From NCBI GenBank assembly GCA_021613335.1, contig JAJTWR010000239.1, forward strand, positions 670,001 to 734,000: DNA of 64,000 nucleotides, written 5' to 3'. This document shows positions 1 to 23,853 of this stretch, piece after piece (position 1 is the first letter of the stretch; each line of letters starts with the position of its first letter). A model generated the notes under the pieces. The model was not told the origin of the DNA and searched no databases. It was given only the letters and a program-made list of their open reading frames with translations. Source of the DNA: Whitmania pigra. Taxonomy: Eukaryota > Annelida > Clitellata > Hirudinida > Haemopidae. Both the position numbers and the translations under genes were made by a program.

Positions 1-13
1 AAGAAACTAATTA

Positions 14-5877
<5,864 letters not shown>

Positions 5878-8800
5878 ATGTTGGGCGTATCTAAAACAAA
5901 CAGAATTTTGAACGTGGCCATCGATTCCCCAGGTCAGCCTCCCAGATGGATCATAGGTGCTGAATCCCCATTGGAAGAGAGCTTTACAGACAGATTTTTT
6001 AGTTTTCAAAAATCGTCCATGGATTCCGAGTCGAATCGTATTTCTAATCTCATGGAAGATTATGAGTCAAAGACTCTTCTGCTTCACATACTCAGAGAGA
6101 AACAGGCAGAGTGCGCGAAGGAAGAATTTGAGTCTATTGGTAACTTTTGCAATTGTTTTCGATTCGAACATCAACTATTTGATTGAGTTTAAAGCTTGAA
6201 CTTTTCATCAAAATCAATGATTTTGAAATGATGTCATAAGCAATATAAGTTGAGGTTATTAGCAGATACCATATTCTACTCAATATTTTACCCAGAATTA
6301 TCCTCTGACTCACAAAAATTCTGGACATATTTGCTCCAAACACAGATATTGAATTGTGTCAGTGTGGCTAAAGATGACATGATCTTCTATGTGAGACACC
6401 CAGTCTCATCAAATTACAATTCAACATTGGTGGGTGATAATTGAAGAGTTCTTATGACGTTGGACCTTTCAAAACTATTTTTTTTTAGAAAAATTGGACA
6501 ATAAAAATATTTATAATATCATATTGGCAGTAATAATTATTCAGTCATAATTATCTCACTCAATGCAACTGATGTAGCATACAGAAGCTCTAACATTGAG
6601 AACACGTACATGTACATGATACGAAATATCTTTAATTTTTACAGGATGAGGTCGATGTTTACAGGATCAACTCACCAAACCTTCCCCCGTTTACAAGCAC
6701 CGTCATCAACTGGGAGGAAACTGTTTATCTCAACTTCATCTTGCAAAAGGTTTTAATCAACAATTAGTTATCATCAATGATTTGTTATCAATTAGTTAGC
6801 TCGTTTCATGTCATAGCAGGTTTGTTTTTTTTTTAAAGATTTTTGATTTGTTTTTGATTTTAGAATTTGTTTTTATTAATAAATAGTGAAAACAATTTCT
6901 GAAACAGTTTGACTATTACATCACTTGTGCTGTCTGCACCAGAACTGGAAACAAGGAGCTCCAAGTACTCAATAAAATTACTCAGGTCATTACATTTACT
7001 CTTCTCATTTATTGACTTTTATTATTTCTGTCTTAAGAAATTGAATTTCAATTCGAGTAAATAAGATCAACACTTGTATAGTTTAAATTTCTCATACTGC
7101 TTTTATTGTGTCTCTTTGTTGTCTAATGGTGGTTTGATTTGCTGATTGTAATGCTTAACGAATTTGAGAAATAAGAATCATGATGCTAATTATGTCGACC
7201 TCAATTTGTAATTTATTCTGTCAACCTCATGACAATCGAATGAATGAAGTCCTGATAACATCCGCAGAAGGTCTACGCCTCACCTAGTCACAGAAACATG
7301 AGTGAGAAAGGAACCCACGAGGAAATCACATACCCCGACATTTTCTTCACCATCGACAACTTCGAAGACGTTAGTTCACCGTTTCTAATAAAACTTGCAA
7401 CAAGCAATTAAAAATGCTAGCTTTGATGATGATAATTATGACACTAATTTTGATAATTGTAGCAGTAATTATGATAAAGAGAAAATTAAAGTTATTCTTA
7501 GAATTCTATTATTATTGAGAATTGTCAATTATTAAGTCGTGACCCGAATATTCGAAGTGTTTTGAATTTAAATTAAGGTTCTTTTTAATCATTTTACCTT
7601 GTACGTAGCCTACCTGACGGTGCTTCCTGGTAGTATAAGCTAAGTTGCAAACACATAACAACTATTGCCATTGAGGAAAGCAACCATTTGACCAACCCAC
7701 AACAATATTGTTCTAATTATGCATCTGGATTATATTTTAGTTATTGTGTTTGGGTTCAGTTTTATGGATGACAAAATACTTGCACTTCGCAGGCATTTAC
7801 GAGTCTTGTGATCAGGGATGGTGAGCTCTTTGTCATGGAGTTGGTTGCAAAGGATTTGGATGGGAACTGTCAGGGGGTGCTGCTTAACGGATCACTGAGG
7901 TACGAGGAATTCAAGAAGGCCTACGATGCAAAGGTAAGTCTTTACAGTTAGCTAGTATTTCTTCATTCAAGACATTTTGGATGATTTTAGGATGATTTCA
8001 TGCAATGGTCAAACAATGATCAATTTTGGCTTGAAATTAAATAAATATTCAAGAATCTTATTTTATTTCTTCAGTCAAACAGAGTGGTCCATAAGATGTC
8101 TTTTGGATGGATTGGCAGGAAAGAACAGAAAATTGGGTTCTTCAGAATCAAGGGACCTTTGGACAAGGGTTTCGTAGAAGCTGCGGTGGCCAGAGTTCAA
8201 GGCTCAGGACCTGACACCCCTCAACAGACGCCGAGCATTGAAAATCTTAACGACGCTTTCTTTGTGAGTTTTCAAGAAATTATTTCAACTATAATTAATT
8301 AAAGCATGGATTGGCACAGTAAGGGGCAACAATCAATAATACTAGTTATTATTATGCTGTTATGAATTGTACATCAAGCAATTCACAAAGCAATTCAAAA
8401 TATCTATGTAAACAAATCCTTTAGACAAAGTAAAATGCATGCAGGAACAAAAGCAGAACACTTACGATAAATCAATGTCATCTTTGTTATTCTTTTTATT
8501 CTTTCTTATTCTTTGTTCTACAGTCAATTTGGTATTGATTGTATGAGCCATAAAGAAGCATATGATTTAAGTCAACAAACATAATTTCTAATATTCTGTG
8601 CAATGTTACTTATAATCATTACTTCCAAAATTTTATTTTTATAATTGTTATTTATAGTCATCACATCCCAAAATTCATTTTGTGTACTCATTATTTATAA
8701 TTATCACGTCCACAAATTGATTTTTTATAATGATTATTTCAATTCCCTAGACAGGAATTATATTCCCTCGGGATATGCCCTGAATTTGATTTTTTTTGTG

Positions 8801-9454
8801 ATTCGCGGTTCTTCGTTCAGCGTTCAAAAATGAATGAATTTTTTATTTTATTCGACCAGTCTGAACTCGGCCACAGAAGGATGAGCGACCCCAACATGAG
8901 CAGAAATTACCAGTTTTACGGGGGAGGTCTTCAAAGGCACAAGTCAAGATCTGAGAATGAAAATGTGGACAAGACAGGCCTTTCTTCAAGCAATGAAGTG
9001 ACTGCTAAAAATTTGGAAGAAGGTGAACTTTTATGCTGATGGTGTTGACTATGATGATGGTGGTGATGAAACATTCTACTTAACTGACATTATCAAAGCA
9101 TTAATTATTAAGTAGGATCATAATGCTTGTTTAACACAGCAAACAAGACATGTTCACATTTAATTGCAATTCTTTCAGAACTGGACAATGCCCAGGAGAA
9201 TTACTATGGTTTTGTAGGCAAATCTTTTGGGCAAGCTTGGCATTGGTTCAAGGAGCAGATGAGGGCAAACAGCACTCCTCTGAACTGCTTCCTGACATAT
9301 GTGTCTCTCCCCTGGCACAGGATAGTAGCAGGTAAGTCCAAAATCACGCCTTCGAATGCAATCTACTCGTAATCCGATGCTTCATCGATGTAATCGCATT
9401 CCAGATCTTTTGGATCCTCGCGAACATCCTCTCATATCGCGAAACATTCCGTAG
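5878..9454 (+). CDS. KIAA0930: KIAA0930 (C22orf9) homologue, conserved protein of unknown function
   Basis: Ten exons: 5878-6139, 6296-6429, 6645-6749, 6908-6985, 7268-7369, 7793-7933, 8075-8263, 8860-9022, 9179-9331 and 9405-9454. They join in frame to 458 residues. Family landmarks appear in order: DDMIFYVRH, then INWEETVYLNFILQK, then the FDYYITCAVCTRTGN block, YPDIFFTIDNFED, the QGVLLNGSLRYEEFKKAYD segment, and the C-terminal CFLTYVSLPWHRIVADLLD. These match vertebrate KIAA0930, which is about 400 residues long. The N-terminal 85 or so residues and the RRMSDPNMSRN-type low-complexity linker are less conserved. The last intron is only 73 nt. No catalytic motif, signal peptide or membrane segment is visible, and no function is established for the family. 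A poly(A) signal AATAAA lies at about 9820. The gene converges on GART. Confidence 0.92.
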
Positions 9455-10010
9455 TCGTTTGAACTTTTCACTCTGCAGTATTTTCGACGGTATTGTTTAC
9501 TTTTCTACACATCATCTGTTCGAGGTCACGAATGAGTTAAGAGCAAATAATTTGTTTAATGATGTCAAGGCGACGATGAATAAGAACTTTTTGCATGGCT
9601 CGTGTCATAATTCTTGAGACACGATTTCATGTTGAAGTCCCGAAGAAATGCATTAATTTATTTCGAGGTTTATTTGTATGAACTTGTTGTAGGGAACTCA
9701 TTGTTTTTGTCTGCAATTCTGCATGAAACCATTTTGGAATTCAACCATTGAACAGTCAATACTTACTCAAGTCTCTGTACTCAATTTTTGTTTACAAATT
9801 TTTTGTGTACTCAATTTTTAATAAAAATGCATACTTTGACTCGTGTCAAATTCTAAAAATCCGGTAAATTAGAGACATTGCCTGGTATGACAATGCATTT
9901 ATTGACTGAGAAAGTTGCAAAAGATCACAAAGAGTTATTTGAAAAAGTCAAAATGTCATGCAAGTGGATTAAATTTAATTCAAGAATGTTCAGTCACAAT
10001 GAGATCAATC
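9455..10010. other. Convergent 3' region between KIAA0930 and GART
   Basis: Two genes end toward each other here. An AATAAA on the plus strand at about 9820-9825 suits KIAA0930, and an AATAAA on the minus strand at 9903-9898 suits GART. The predicted 3' UTRs are therefore close but need not overlap. Nothing else is seen. Confidence 0.55.
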
Positions 10011-18189
<8,179 letters not shown>

Positions 18190-19574
18190 ATGCCAGCAGG
18201 CCATGGTCCTTCTGCTTATCTGAGGTTGAAACAGGACTATGTCAGGATGAAACGCGACCCCGTGCCATACATTGTGGCCGAACCACTTGGCAGCAACATC
18301 CTGGAATGGTAAGCATACTTTTCTGGCATCTCTAGGCATGTATTTATGCTTTAAAAATTAAATTTAAAAATAAATATTACTTGATTGATTATTTTGTCTC
18401 AACAAAAAATCATGTGCAGATACTATTCAACACTCCTAATGAATGCAGTTGTGGAATTATCACCATATGCTTAAATTTTAAAAATTGTTTTAGGCATTAT
18501 GTTGTCAGAGGACCAGAAAACTCGTTGTATGAAGGTAAGATCCAAAAGAATAACATTGAATGCACTTTCAAGCTATTAATGTAATAATAGTAGACAAGTA
18601 TTAGTATTATTAATGTCCCCATCATAACTTGATGAGTGGAACGTAGATGTGATGTTTATGTAGCTTTTCTAGTTCACTGTTCTCAGTATGCAAATAACTT
18701 TAAGGAATAATATTCGTTAAAAATTACAGGTGGGTATTACCATGGCAAGCTGGTGTTTCCTGCAGATTTTCCATTCAAACCACCAAGCATTTACATGCTC
18801 ACTCCAAACGGGAGGTTTGCCATCAACAGGAGGTTGTCACCAAATTATTTTTATTACTTTAACCTATTTTTAATAACATTAAATTTAATAATCTCGTCTA
18901 AATTAAATCTTTCTCATTGTGGACAGGCTGTGTCTGTCAATGAGTGACTTCCACCCAGATACATGGAACCCTGCCTGGACTGTTTCAACAATACTTACAG
19001 GACTGCTTAGCTTCATGGTTATGTCGCTCGATGTGCCGTTGTTGAAAGCAATTTTTTATTCGTTAAGCTGGTTTCTAACCTGTCTTTTTATTGCAGTTGG
19101 AAAGCACAAGAACATTTGGCAGCATCGACACTAATGACATCGCCGTGCGTACATTTTTTTATATTAAAAAGTTGTTTAAAGTGGCTAAAGTTGAAAATCA
19201 TTTCCAGAAAAGACAGCTTGCATCGCAGAGTGGATCATACAACCTTAAAGACCGCACCTTCTGTGAACTATTCCCGGACGTGGCCAAGGTTGGTTCTGCC
19301 ATCATCTGGCATTTGCAGTTAAATTATTTCCAATTGTGTACTTGCGTGTACTCCTAAGGCTGAACAATATTTGTTGAAGGAAATCGAAGCCAAACTAAAT
19401 GAACAAACCAATAAGGGTCGCAAGATTACTTCCTTGCAACAAACAGAGTCCCCTGCTGATAAAAGAAACAAATTCTATTCCAAAGCTCTTCTAAATATTG
19501 CCTTCATGTTCGGGTTTGCACTGTTCGCTTATGCTGTCAAGAACGTGGTGAGCTGCGTAATGGAAGACCTTTGA
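18190..19574 (+). CDS. UBE2J2: Ubiquitin-conjugating enzyme E2 J2 (Ubc6 type, ER tail-anchored)
   Basis: Transfers ubiquitin from E1 to E3 and substrate in ER-associated degradation. Seven exons: 18190-18308, 18494-18534, 18730-18832, 18927-19017, 19097-19144, 19208-19288 and 19359-19574, joining to 232 residues. The non-canonical Ubc6-type catalytic core is clear: [55 protein letters not shown], then [18 protein letters not shown] with the active-site Cys at about residue 90. [11 protein letters not shown] and FCELFPDVA complete the fold. A single hydrophobic segment at about residues 204-228 forms the C-terminal anchor, so the catalytic domain faces the cytosol. The ATG directly follows an acceptor-like AG, which suggests a non-coding first exon. 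The N terminus is a few residues shorter than in human. AATAAA follows at 19632. It converges on RPS8. Confidence 0.95.
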
Positions 19575-19962
19575 AGACACTTTAACAACTCACACATATT
19601 AATGTCCAAATTACTTACATTATTGTGGAAAAAATAAATTTACAGCTTTATGGTTCTTAAATTCCTCAGTTCATCCAGCTACGTTTCAAGACTAGAATCC
19701 AATTCATAATAAAGGTCAAAAGAAAGGTCATTCATAACTCGTAATTAGTATTGGAAATACTAGCCACCCAAAAGTTCTTAATACTAAGTTCATTTCATAT
19801 TATCCCCCCAACAGCCATACCCTTGACCTCTCTAAATTCTTACTTACATATAAAAAAATTGGCATATTAAATTGCTCAATAACCAGTTCTACAGAGAAAG
19901 GAATATGAAATCAAAACAATGTGAATAAATGAAATCAATTTATTCAATGATTCATTTTTCAG
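19575..19962. other. Convergent 3' region between UBE2J2 and RPS8
   Basis: Holds both 3' UTRs. AATAAA on the plus strand at 19632-19637 is 58 nt after the UBE2J2 stop. AATAAA on the minus strand at 19944-19939 is about 20 nt after the RPS8 stop, so the RPS8 3' UTR is very short. Nothing else is visible. Confidence 0.6.
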
Positions 19963-21160
19963 TTATTTGCCCTTCTTAGCCTTAAGTTTCCTCTGGTAGA
20001 ACTCAAGCTCTCTTCCTTCCAAGATGTATCCATCGCAACGACCGCACTTTCCAGGGCGTGAAGCAACACATGCTAACAGCTTTCCACTTGCAAACTGCTC
20101 TTCAAGGGGAGTCTCGATCTTGGCTGTCTTCTTCCTGGCTTCGTACTTTCTCTCAGTCTTCTTTGACCTCTTCTTGTTCAAGACAGCTTCCTCCTCAGCA
20201 GTCTTGAAAATTAAAAATAATGATTAGATATTAATAAGTTAGTGGTTTATGTAATAATGGTAACCAACCAATTTGACTCCCTTCTTCCTTCCAAGGGGAA
20301 GAGCATAATGGGCCTCATACCAGTTCCTGAATGGTGCAGCATCAATCTGGATGATGCAGTTCTTCACCAAAGTCTTGGTCCTGACGAGCTCATTGTTACT
20401 GGCATTGTAGACGACATCCAAGATTCTTGTCTTTCTTGTGATAGCTAAATGGAATGTAATTCTCAATTAAAATGTTAAAATTGTTCCTAAAACAAGCATA
20501 ATCCACATACCTTCTGATCCCCATGCAAAGTTTCCGGCATCCAGTCTCATGGCACGGTACTTCTTATTTCCACCCCTGACTCTGATGGTATGGATTCTTC
20601 TGGGACCAATCTTGGTGTTTCCCGAAGGACGTCCAAGCTCAAACTTCCTCTTCTTTCTGATCTGGACTTGACGTCCTCCAGTCTTTCGTCTCTTGTGCCA
20701 TTTGTCTCTTGAGATACCTTAGGATACAAAACTGACATTATTTTTGTGCAAGAGTAGGAGATTGCATTCAGAGTAACTATGACAAAAAAAATCATTGTGT
20801 TTCACGAAGTAAGTCTTCATCATAATGCTTCTCCTAATGAAATATCGACTTTATAATTGGTTGTAGTCAGTGTAACTATGACTAAGAATCATCGTGATCA
20901 CTTTGAATTTTTACATCATTCTACAACCAATAATAAGCAAATATTATGGCTAAGGACATTCAAATCGCATTCATAGTAACTATGACATAAAATCAGTTGA
21001 TCAATGAAAAAGATTTAATCATTATGCGTTGAAGTCCTTGAATTCACGAATTTCGAAACCCATGTAATTGATTTGAAAATCGCGAAAAAAATAATGAAAC
21101 TGCACAATATTGAGGCAAAAGATAATCCAAAAATCAATGTTTTTATTTGTACGTACCCAT
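19963..21160 (-). CDS. RPS8: 40S ribosomal protein S8 (eS8)
   Basis: Structural protein of the small ribosomal subunit. Four exons: 21157-21160 (only ATGG), 20511-20717, 20269-20444 and 19963-20202, joining to exactly 208 residues, the same length as human. Landmarks are [87 protein letters not shown] and [19 protein letters not shown]. The C-terminal lysine-rich [16 protein letters not shown] stretch is typical. The first intron (20718-21156) is the longest and hosts three box C/D snoRNAs; the other two are about 66 nt each. The initiator exon supplies only the start codon plus one base, a common arrangement in ribosomal protein genes. A pyrimidine tract about 45 nt upstream marks the likely TOP-type start of transcription. 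Confidence 0.98.
20764..20828 (-). ncRNA. Box C/D snoRNA copy 1, SNORD46-like, in RPS8 intron 1
   Basis: Read on the minus strand, GCATT/AATGC terminal stem sequences bracket a box C ATGATGA (20823-20817) and a box D CTGA (20771-20768). The 12 nt before box D read GTCATAGTTACT, perfectly complementary to the conserved 28S rRNA motif AGUAACUAUGAC in helix 69. The D-plus-five rule puts the 2'-O-methyl on the second A of the AA pair. This is the best-formed copy. A vertebrate RPS8 intron hosts SNORD46, which as I recall targets this position. Confidence 0.88.
20856..20931 (-). ncRNA. Box C/D snoRNA copy 2, SNORD46-like, in RPS8 intron 1
   Basis: Eleven perfectly paired terminal bases (20856-20866 with 20921-20931) enclose a box C AATGATGT and a box D CTGA (20870-20867). 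The guide before box D is GTCATAGTTACA, complementary to the same 28S motif in 11 of 12 positions, with the mismatch next to box D. Internal C'/D'-like sequences (CGATGATT and GTGA) align with those of copy 1. Confidence 0.82.
20966..21028 (-). ncRNA. Box C/D snoRNA copy 3, degenerate boxes, SNORD46-like, in RPS8 intron 1
   Basis: A CGCAT/ATGCG stem brackets a box C-like AATGATTA and a box D-like ATGA instead of CTGA. The guide GTCATAGTTACT is intact and perfectly complementary to the 28S motif. The box changes suggest weakened or lost snoRNP assembly, so this may be a decaying copy. Confidence 0.65.
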
Positions 21161-21190
21161 GTTGAATTAGACGCGACCGATACACGCGAG

Positions 21191-21210
21191 ACGGTAAAAA
21201 GGAAGTTAGT
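21191..21210 (-). promoter_or_regulatory. Probable TOP-type transcription start of RPS8
   Basis: On the minus strand the tract CTTCCTTTTTACC begins at about 21205, 45 nt before the ATG at 21160. Ribosomal protein mRNAs start with C followed by a pyrimidine tract, which confers growth-dependent translation. Position and composition fit; the exact start base is inferred. Confidence 0.6.
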
Positions 21211-22733
21211 TAATATGTTTCTTGTGAGAATGCCGTATAAAGAGATAAATTTTTAAATTTAACAAAAATATTTTATAATTAAACATGTATTATGATTTTG
21301 CATTATTTATAATTATTTAAAAAAAATTTTAATGCTTCAGCATTTGACCAAGTGATAATCTTAATTAATTTTGAATCTATTTGATTTTTGTACTTGTTAA
21401 ATATTATTTAATATTCATTTTTTCAATAATTTTTGTACACAAAATAGTATGTGTTTGACCGTCGATTTTTAAATTAATAATACAAATGTAATGTTAACTG
21501 GCAGTCTCTCTCATTATTTGACATCACATATTTGATTTCACATTCAGTAATAAACGGGCTTTAATAAAATTCCCCCTCCACCTTCTTTACGTGGAGAAGT
21601 CATTTAAGTTTATTGAGAACTTATTCTAGCTGTTTCAGAGGAGAGGCCACCGCTGAGTTTTTCTTGCTTTTCAATAATTTGACTGCCTTTTTAATCATCT
21701 GTAGTCAGTCTCACAATTTCAGAAGTTTATTATCTTTTGAAATGAAATGATCGGGAAAGGTGGGGAACCCTATAAACTCCTGTGGCTGATAAATGTTTAC
21801 TCAATAAGCAAAGGTTTGTTGAAAGCTGAAACTCTATTTTTGTCCGATTTTATGTAATAATGTTTAGCAGATGCTTATCATTGTTACGAATCTAAAGTTC
21901 TCAAATCTTATTAGATGGTTAATATCAAAATCCGATAATTCACAAAGCTGATTTTTAGCAGAAACGCTTAAATTGTAGCAACTCTCCAAATATGTATCAA
22001 ATTTCAGGCATATACAACACTTTTTACATTTTGTAATTTGCCTGATTATTTCGTTTTGTTTAATTTTTTATTGCAGTGAATTTTTAAAATAGTTATTAAG
22101 ACATGCTTTTTTTTAATTTTAAACGTTCTGAAATGTTTATTTTTTAGTGCCATATTTTTTCCTTTTACTTAAAAAATTCGCTTTTCTAGACTTTTGATTA
22201 CATCTTGCGCCCGTTTACTCAATAAGCAAAGGTTTGTTGAAAGCTGAAACTCTATTTTTGTCCGATTTTATGTAATAATGTTTAGCAGATGCTTATCATT
22301 GTTACGAATCTAAAGTTCTCAAATCTTATTAGATGGTTAATATCAAAATCCGATAATTCACAAAGCTGATTTTTAGCAGAAACGCTTAAATTGTAGCAAC
22401 TCTCCAAATATGTATCAAATTTCAGGCATATACAACACTTTTTACATTTTGTAATTTGCCTGATTATTTCGTTTTGTTTAATTTTTTATTGCAGTGAATT
22501 TTTAAAATAGTTATTAAGACATGCTTTTTTTTAATTTTAAACGTTCTGAAATGTTTATTTTTTAGTGCCATATTTTTTCCTTTTACTTAAAAAATTCGCT
22601 TTTCTAGACTTTTGATTACATCTTGCGCCCGTACTAGAACTAGTCTAAAGTTTATATGTTTTGTGTTTTGATTTTTGTATAAATCCTTAAATCTTAGGAT
22701 AACCTTCTGAATAACAGGCTCATTTCGACAGAT
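21206..22733. other. Divergent intergenic region between RPS8 and the METTL21-like gene
   Basis: About 1.5 kb between two genes transcribed outward. Its right half is filled by a 418-bp direct duplication (21795-22212 and 22213-22630) that ends about 100 bp before the methyltransferase ATG. No gene is seen. Confidence 0.6.
21795..22630. repeat. Direct tandem duplication, 2 x 418 bp
   Basis: The segment beginning GTTTACTCAATAAGCAAAGG at 21795 recurs at 22213, and both copies end CATCTTGCGCCC. At every landmark compared the offset is 418, and by eye the copies appear identical. This implies a very recent event or an assembly artefact. The sequence is non-coding. Confidence 0.95.
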
Positions 22734-23423
22734 GTGATGGCTTTGGTTCCGTGGACTTATAATAACCCTCGCGTGGATATAAGATCATTTAAGGATTTAT
22801 GTTTTACTTTTGCTGGGAAGAGGGTAGTTCTGTCTCAAAGACTTGGGACGAATGTTAGCCTTGAACAAAATACCAATTTCAAACTTTGGGATGGCGCCTT
22901 CTTACTGGGAAAATATCTTGAAAATCAGACAGTTTTTCCTGGTGGATTTTGGGGCAATAAAAGATGCTTAGAATTAGGATCTGGATGTGGTCTAGTTGGC
23001 ATTGTGGCTTGGTTACTGGGAGCAGATGTAACCTTGACTGACTTACCAGAAGCTGTTGCACATACAGAAACATGTCTAGCACTCAACAATATTGAAAGGA
23101 CTAACTCTTCTATAAGAGTGCAAGAGTACTCTTGGGCAGATGAACTTCCTGATACAGACTATTTCAAAAGCCTGGATTATATCTTTGGCTCTGATGTTGT
23201 GTACCAGCCTCGTTTATGCAAGAAACTCGTCACTTCCCTATCTTATCTGATGGGTCCAAAAACCATCGCACTGATTTCATACAAAGAGAGGGGACTTGGC
23301 GAAGAGGTGTTTTTTAGACTGCTCACTTTAAACAACTTTCAATTTGAGAAGATCAATTCAAATTGTCATCCCAAAGAATTTCTGAACTCTGATTACAATT
23401 TATTTTCGATAAAAAAATTATGA
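22734..23423 (+). CDS. METTL21-family protein-lysine N-methyltransferase, single exon
   Basis: SAM-dependent class I methyltransferase of family 16 (METTL21/VCPKMT group), whose members methylate lysines on chaperones such as HSP70 or VCP. The 229-residue ORF has no intron. Motif I is ELGSGCGLVGI at residues 80-90, acidic post-I is VTLTDLPEA at about 99-107, and the family motif GSDVVYQ is at 152-158. A WDGAFLLGKYLE segment before motif I corresponds to the VWDAA block of the family. The N terminus MALVPW resembles METTL21A, while the C-terminal ISYKERGLGE and FEKI segment is closer to METTL21D, so the exact orthologue is unresolved. Two adjacent ATGs (22734 and 22737) are both possible starts. 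Confidence 0.85.
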   Translation: MMALVPWTYNNPRVDIRSFKDLCFTFAGKRVVLSQRLGTNVSLEQNTNFKLWDGAFLLGKYLENQTVFPGGFWGNKRCLELGSGCGLVGIVAWLLGADVTLTDLPEAVAHTETCLALNNIERTNSSIRVQEYSWADELPDTDYFKSLDYIFGSDVVYQPRLCKKLVTSLSYLMGPKTIALISYKERGLGEEVFFRLLTLNNFQFEKINSNCHPKEFLNSDYNLFSIKKL

Positions 23424-23853
23424 TCTCTTTTTAAAAGTGAGGAACTTTGTTTAGTCGATCATAAGCGCTAGCATCAATTAATTTAAACAATTGCCACTAT
23501 TTTAGCGGATGCTCCTCAAAGCTCGGGGTTATTTAATTTAGACATGAGAATTAGCAATTCCAAAAATGGAGCCCAATAAAAATCAATAGTTATGCTTAAA
23601 TACAAGCTAATGAATTGTTGTATGTGACCTCCATCTAGAGGTTGAAACAAGTAGCAATATTGTACCTGGAATGACAAGCAACGAAATTAAATTATCAACG
23701 AAGATGCAGCTTCTTGAATGTGACATTGGCACGTTTAAATAGATAGAATTTTGGTCGATCGAACAGTGGGACTTCAGAAATAAATAAAAGCTTTTATAGA
23801 GGTCTTGAAGACTAAGATGAATTGAAACTCCTGAAGCTGCAATGGACTTAAAG
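23424..23853. other. Convergent 3' region between METTL21-like gene and MTMR gene
   Basis: About 430 bp carrying both 3' UTRs. AATAAA occurs on the plus strand near 23575 and 23780. I found no clear AATAAA on the minus strand for the MTMR gene. No other feature. Confidence 0.5.
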
